Assembly (NCBI RefSeq): GCF_026967805.1
Contig: NZ_JAPVBG010000002.1
Location: 564,911 to 628,910 of the forward strand
Length of the DNA stretch: 64,000 nucleotides
Direction: 5' to 3'
Source: Blastococcus sp. VKM Ac-2987
Lineage (GTDB): Bacteria; Actinomycetota; Actinomycetes; Mycobacteriales; Geodermatophilaceae
The translations under genes and the position numbers were made by a program. Below are positions 61,662 to 64,000 of this stretch, piece after piece; position 1 is the first letter of the stretch, and every line of letters begins with the position of its first letter. A model generated the notes under the pieces. That model made no database searches. It saw only the letters and a program-made list of their open reading frames with translations, and was not told the origin of the DNA.

Positions 61662-61721
61662 GGCATAGGAAGCTCTGCCTATGGTTATGGGCCGGAATCC
61701 ATAGGCAAAGCCTCCTATGCC
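61662..61721. repeat. Double dyad / 23-nt inverted repeat upstream of the two-component system
   Basis: 61662-61684 and 61699-61721 are inverted copies matching at 21 of 23 positions. Each arm is itself a dyad, CATAGG-N8-CCTATG (61664-61683 and 61700-61719). The stretch is AT-richer than its surroundings. It lies 15 nt after the SIP gene stop (61736) and upstream of the response regulator start (61595). It could be a tandem operator for the regulator, or a large hairpin terminator for the SIP gene, or both. Confidence 0.75.
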
Positions 61722-61735
61722 TGGGGCCGGTGTTG

Positions 61736-62527
61736 TCAGCCGGCGGGGGACATGGCGCGGCCGCGGCGCCAGTAGCCGATCGCGTGGTGCTGCGCCCGCC
61801 CCAGCCCCCACCGGCCGCGCAGGTCCGCCCGGATGGCACGGACGGCGGCCGACTCGGCGCCCACCCAGGCGAAGACGTCGTCGCCGGCGGGCCGGTCCAG
61901 GGCGGCGACGGCGTCGACCACCAGGGTGCTCTCGCCCGGGGGCGTCGTCCCGCGGTGCAGCCAGCGCAGCTCGACGCCGGGTGGCGCGGTCAGCGGCTGC
62001 TCCTCGGCCGGCCCGGCCACCTCCAGCAGGGCCACCCCGGCCGTCCCCGGCGGTGCCGCGGCGAGGATGCGGCTCACGGCGGGCAGCGCGGTCTCGTCGG
62101 CGGCGAGCAGCAGCCACCGGGCCGGCCGCTCGGCCAGGGAGGCGGCACCGGCGATCCCGAGCAGCGCGCCGGGCCGTGCCGCGGCGGCCCAGGCGGCGGC
62201 CGGGCCGTCGCCGTGCAGCACGAAGTCGATGTCCACCTCGCCCCCGGCCGGGTCCTGCCGCCGCGCCGTGTAGCTGCGCAGCGCGATCCCGTGGCTGCCC
62301 TCGGGCCACACGATGCGGCCGTCGCGCTGGATGCGCGGCCAGCGCGGGTCCGGGTCGCCGACCCTCGGCACGAGCAGGTTCACGGTGGGCCCCGCCGCGG
62401 CCACGACGGCGGCGTCCCCGGACAGGGTCACCCGGCGCACCGAGGGCGTCACGTCGGTCACCGCGACGACGGTGAGCACGTCGACCGGTCGCAGGCCGTC
62501 GGGGAAGAGGCCGTCGGGGGAGGTCAC
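61736..62527 (-). CDS. Siderophore-interacting protein (FAD-dependent ferric reductase)
   Basis: GTG 62527 gives 263 aa. TAGGCT, a -10-like box, ends 8 nt before this GTG and no ribosome binding site is visible, so the mRNA may be leaderless. The SIP/ViuB family is shown by RSYTARR (FAD binding), VDIDFVLHGDGPAAAWA, LLLAADETALPAVSRIL, WVGAESAAVRAIR and the ending HHAIGYWRRG. It reduces ferric siderophores using NAD(P)H to release iron. No siderophore transport genes adjoin it. Confidence 0.9.
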   Translation of the reverse strand: MTSPDGLFPDGLRPVDVLTVVAVTDVTPSVRRVTLSGDAAVVAAAGPTVNLLVPRVGDPDPRWPRIQRDGRIVWPEGSHGIALRSYTARRQDPAGGEVDIDFVLHGDGPAAAWAAAARPGALLGIAGAASLAERPARWLLLAADETALPAVSRILAAAPPGTAGVALLEVAGPAEEQPLTAPPGVELRWLHRGTTPPGESTLVVDAVAALDRPAGDDVFAWVGAESAAVRAIRADLRGRWGLGRAQHHAIGYWRRGRAMSPAG

Positions 62528-62628
62528 GTCGGGCCAGCCTAGGTGCGCCCCGGCCGCGGCGACCGATGTGTGCCCGGCGGTCGCGGCGGGCACGGACGGG
62601 CAGCACCGTCCGCGACCGGGGAGAGGCC

Positions 62629-62838
62629 ATGTCCGACGACCTGAAGAAGGGTGACCACGTCACCTGGAAGAGCCACGGCAGCACGACGGAGGGCACGGTG
62701 GAACGGAAGATCACCTCCGACACCGAGGCCTCCGGCCGCACCGTGCGGGCCAGCGAGGACGACCCGCAGTACGAGGTCCGCAGCGACAAGAGCGGCCGCA
62801 CCGCGGTGCACAAGCCGGGTGCGCTCGACGAGGCCTGA
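62629..62838 (+). CDS. DUF2945 (hypervirulence-associated TUDOR-like) protein
   Basis: ATG 62629, GGGGAGAG upstream; 69 aa. The whole protein is the small DUF2945 domain: KKGDHVTWKSHGSTTEGTVERKIT, then YEVRSDKSGRTAVHKPGAL. Family members are small SH3/TUDOR-like proteins of unknown role, frequent in bacteria and fungi. An operon with the next gene (57-nt gap) is possible. Divergent from the SIP gene. Confidence 0.88.
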   Translation: MSDDLKKGDHVTWKSHGSTTEGTVERKITSDTEASGRTVRASEDDPQYEVRSDKSGRTAVHKPGALDEA

Positions 62839-62895
62839 GCCCTCGCGCACCGATCTCGGCCCGGCGGTGCCGGGCCCGAACACCAGGAGGCATAC

Positions 62896-63363
62896 GTGAC
62901 CGAGTCCGCAGGCGAATTCGCCGGCTCGCGCAGCACCAAGCACAACCCGCGGCTCGACGAGGAGCTCGAGCACGAGGTCCAGGGGATGCTCAAGGCCGAG
63001 CGGGCCACTCGCGCGCACGAGTGGCGCGAGGTGGAGCCGGTCGCCGAGGGCGACCCCGACATCGACTCGGACCCGGCCGGCACGCTGACCGGCGGGGTGC
63101 CGGAGGGGATGACCGAGGACGCCGTCGTCGCGCGGGCCGAGCTGGCGCGCTGGCTGGACCGGGCCGACTTCCCGAGCACCGGCCCCGAGCTCGTCGAGGC
63201 GGCCCGGGACCACCGCGCCCCCGACGCCGTCGCCGCCGAGCTCGAGCGGCTGCCGGAGGGGCAGACCTTCGAGCGGATCGGCGACGTCGTCCGAGCGCTG
63301 GGCTACCCGACCGAGACCGGCCCCGGGCCCGGGGCCTCGGAGACTGCGCAGGAGGACTCCTGA
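62896..63363 (+). CDS. DUF2795 domain protein
   Basis: GTG 62896 with GGAGG 6-7 nt upstream; 155 aa. The charged N-terminal half contains the segment STKHNPRLDEELEHEVQGML. The C-terminal DUF2795 domain (about 77-140) reads ARWLDRADFPSTGPELVEAARDHRAPDAVAAELERLPEGQTFERIGDVVRALG. This domain is widespread in actinobacteria and usually linked to stress genes by location, but the biochemical role is unknown. Confidence 0.85.
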   Translation: MTESAGEFAGSRSTKHNPRLDEELEHEVQGMLKAERATRAHEWREVEPVAEGDPDIDSDPAGTLTGGVPEGMTEDAVVARAELARWLDRADFPSTGPELVEAARDHRAPDAVAAELERLPEGQTFERIGDVVRALGYPTETGPGPGASETAQEDS

Positions 63364-63388
63364 CCGTCGGGCGGGGGAGGGCGCCGGC

Positions 63389-64000
63389 TCACACGCCGGC
63401 GTTCTCCTTCGCCTCGTCGTCCGCGATCTCCTCGGCGCCGCGACGACGGAACAGCTTCGAGCCGGGGAAGCCCTTCACGATCTGACGCATGTCCTGGACG
63501 GTGTCGACCAGGTCGCGGACGTCGGTGCCCACGTTCTCCAGCCCCTCCAGCGCCGGGAGAACCTGGTCGTCGAGGTGGCCGAGCACCTGGGGTAGCCGGT
63601 CGATCAGCGTGATGAGGGCGTGGACCTCCGTCGCGTCGAACTCGGCCGCCAGCCGGCGGATCGCGGGGGCGAGGGCGGTGAGGGCGGGCTCGTAGTCGGT
63701 GAGCAGCGGCTCCACCCGGCCGACCAGGCCCTCCGCGCGGCCGACGATGCCGTCGGCCCGCTCGGTCGTCCCGCTGACCTGGTCGACGGCCGCCTCCGCC
63801 TTGCCGCGGGTCTGGTCCATGGCGTCGATGGCGTCGTCGGCCTTGCCGCGGGTCTGGTTCATGGCGTCGATGGCGTCGTCGGCCTTGCCGCGGGTCTGGT
63901 TCATGGCGTCGACGGCCGCCTCCGCCTTGCCGCGGGTCTGGTTCATGGCGTCGATGGCGTCGTCGGCCTTGCCGCGGGTCTGGTTCATGGCGTCGATGGC
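63389..64000 (-). CDS. Protein with 14-residue tandem repeats, N-terminus outside the window
   Basis: The frame is open to the right edge, so only the C-terminal part (203 codons) is seen. From the edge inward there are five or more copies of a 14-residue unit with core NQTRGKA(D/E)(D/A)A(I/V)DA, which would form a long amphipathic helix of two heptads per repeat. The repeats end in VDQVSGTTERADGIVGRAEGLVGRV and a ~110-residue helical domain (ITLIDRLPQVLGHLDDQVLP), then a basic FRRRGAEE tail. No signal or membrane helix in the visible part. Resembles LEA-like or phasin-like helical proteins in style only; function unknown. Confidence 0.7.
   Translation of the reverse strand, partial: AIDAMNQTRGKADDAIDAMNQTRGKAEAAVDAMNQTRGKADDAIDAMNQTRGKADDAIDAMDQTRGKAEAAVDQVSGTTERADGIVGRAEGLVGRVEPLLTDYEPALTALAPAIRRLAAEFDATEVHALITLIDRLPQVLGHLDDQVLPALEGLENVGTDVRDLVDTVQDMRQIVKGFPGSKLFRRRGAEEIADDEAKENAGV
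63781..64000. repeat. 42-bp tandem repeat array within a coding frame
   Basis: The 14-mer TTGCCGCGGGTCTG starts at 63801, 63843, 63885, 63927 and 63969, an exact 42-bp period over at least five units. Units differ mainly at the codons for DD/EA and I/V. It continues past the window edge. Confidence 0.95.

Noticed and set aside
63781..64000. CRISPR array
   Set aside because: The 42-bp units are contiguous with no spacers and stay in one reading frame, so they are coding tandem repeats.

Overview
The window is very GC-rich (well over 70% by eye) with NTG starts, ATGA/GTGA gene overlaps and purine-rich ribosome binding sites. The gene content (ECF42 sigma factor with a DGPF protein, BCCT transporter, PHA synthase, HrpA with a long C-terminal region, SIP protein, CysDN, DUF2795 protein) fits a free-living actinobacterium. 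Geodermatophilaceae (Geodermatophilus, Blastococcus, Modestobacter) is my best guess, as inference. There is no rRNA and no CRISPR array; one tRNA-Lys(TTT) gene lies at 10683-10755.

Left region (1 to about 10.5 kb), accessory DNA. It opens with a DDE-transposase-like gene cut by the window edge and a degenerate tyrosine-recombinase-like gene. A small winged-helix-like gene follows, with two dyads upstream. Then comes a tight five-gene operon: a Dam/D12-type adenine methyltransferase, a large NPPW-type adenine methyltransferase, an unrecognised 212-aa protein, a McrB-like AAA+ NTPase and a McrC-like PD-(D/E)xK nuclease. This is laid out like BsuMI or LlaJI (two methylases plus McrBC-type restriction genes) but with N6-adenine methylase families. 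It is the best candidate for an unusual defence system here.

10.9-20 kb. A translationally coupled operon (DUF2975 membrane protein, XRE regulator, ABC ATPase, ABC permease, FAD oxidoreductase) has a clear dyad in its leader. An ECF42 sigma factor and its DGPF partner lie behind a matching TGTCGA-N17-CGTC promoter. A decayed helD helicase pseudogene, a CmtR-like metal sensor and two small lineage-specific genes follow.

20-35.7 kb. A membrane GGDEF-EAL protein, a phospholipase-D-family enzyme and a choline-type BCCT transporter are on the plus strand. On the minus strand is a run from a PAP2-phosphatase/kinase fusion through a lipoprotein and a UPF0104-type membrane protein to PHA synthase (phaC) and PHA depolymerase (phaZ). 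An orphan betaine-binding lipoprotein, an acyl-CoA dehydrogenase and a hemerythrin protein follow.

35.7-51.6 kb, mostly core-like genes: BrkB-type membrane protein, two MFS transporters (one with a MarR regulator and dyad), a DmdC-type acyl-CoA dehydrogenase, a zinc alcohol dehydrogenase with a coupled small gene, HrpA, an anti-sigma-type ATPase and a P450.

51.6-64 kb. A three-gene molybdenum hydroxylase operon (large, 2Fe-2S and FAD subunits; form II active-site loop) runs end to end into a sulfate-assimilation group (cysN, cysD, cysQ) that carries an oppositely oriented small membrane gene between cysD and cysN. Next come a thioesterase, a two-component system and, upstream of it, a striking pair of CATAGG dyads, then a siderophore-interacting protein and two small DUF proteins. 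A protein encoded by a 42-bp tandem repeat runs off the right edge. Several gene ends are closed by long perfect hairpins.
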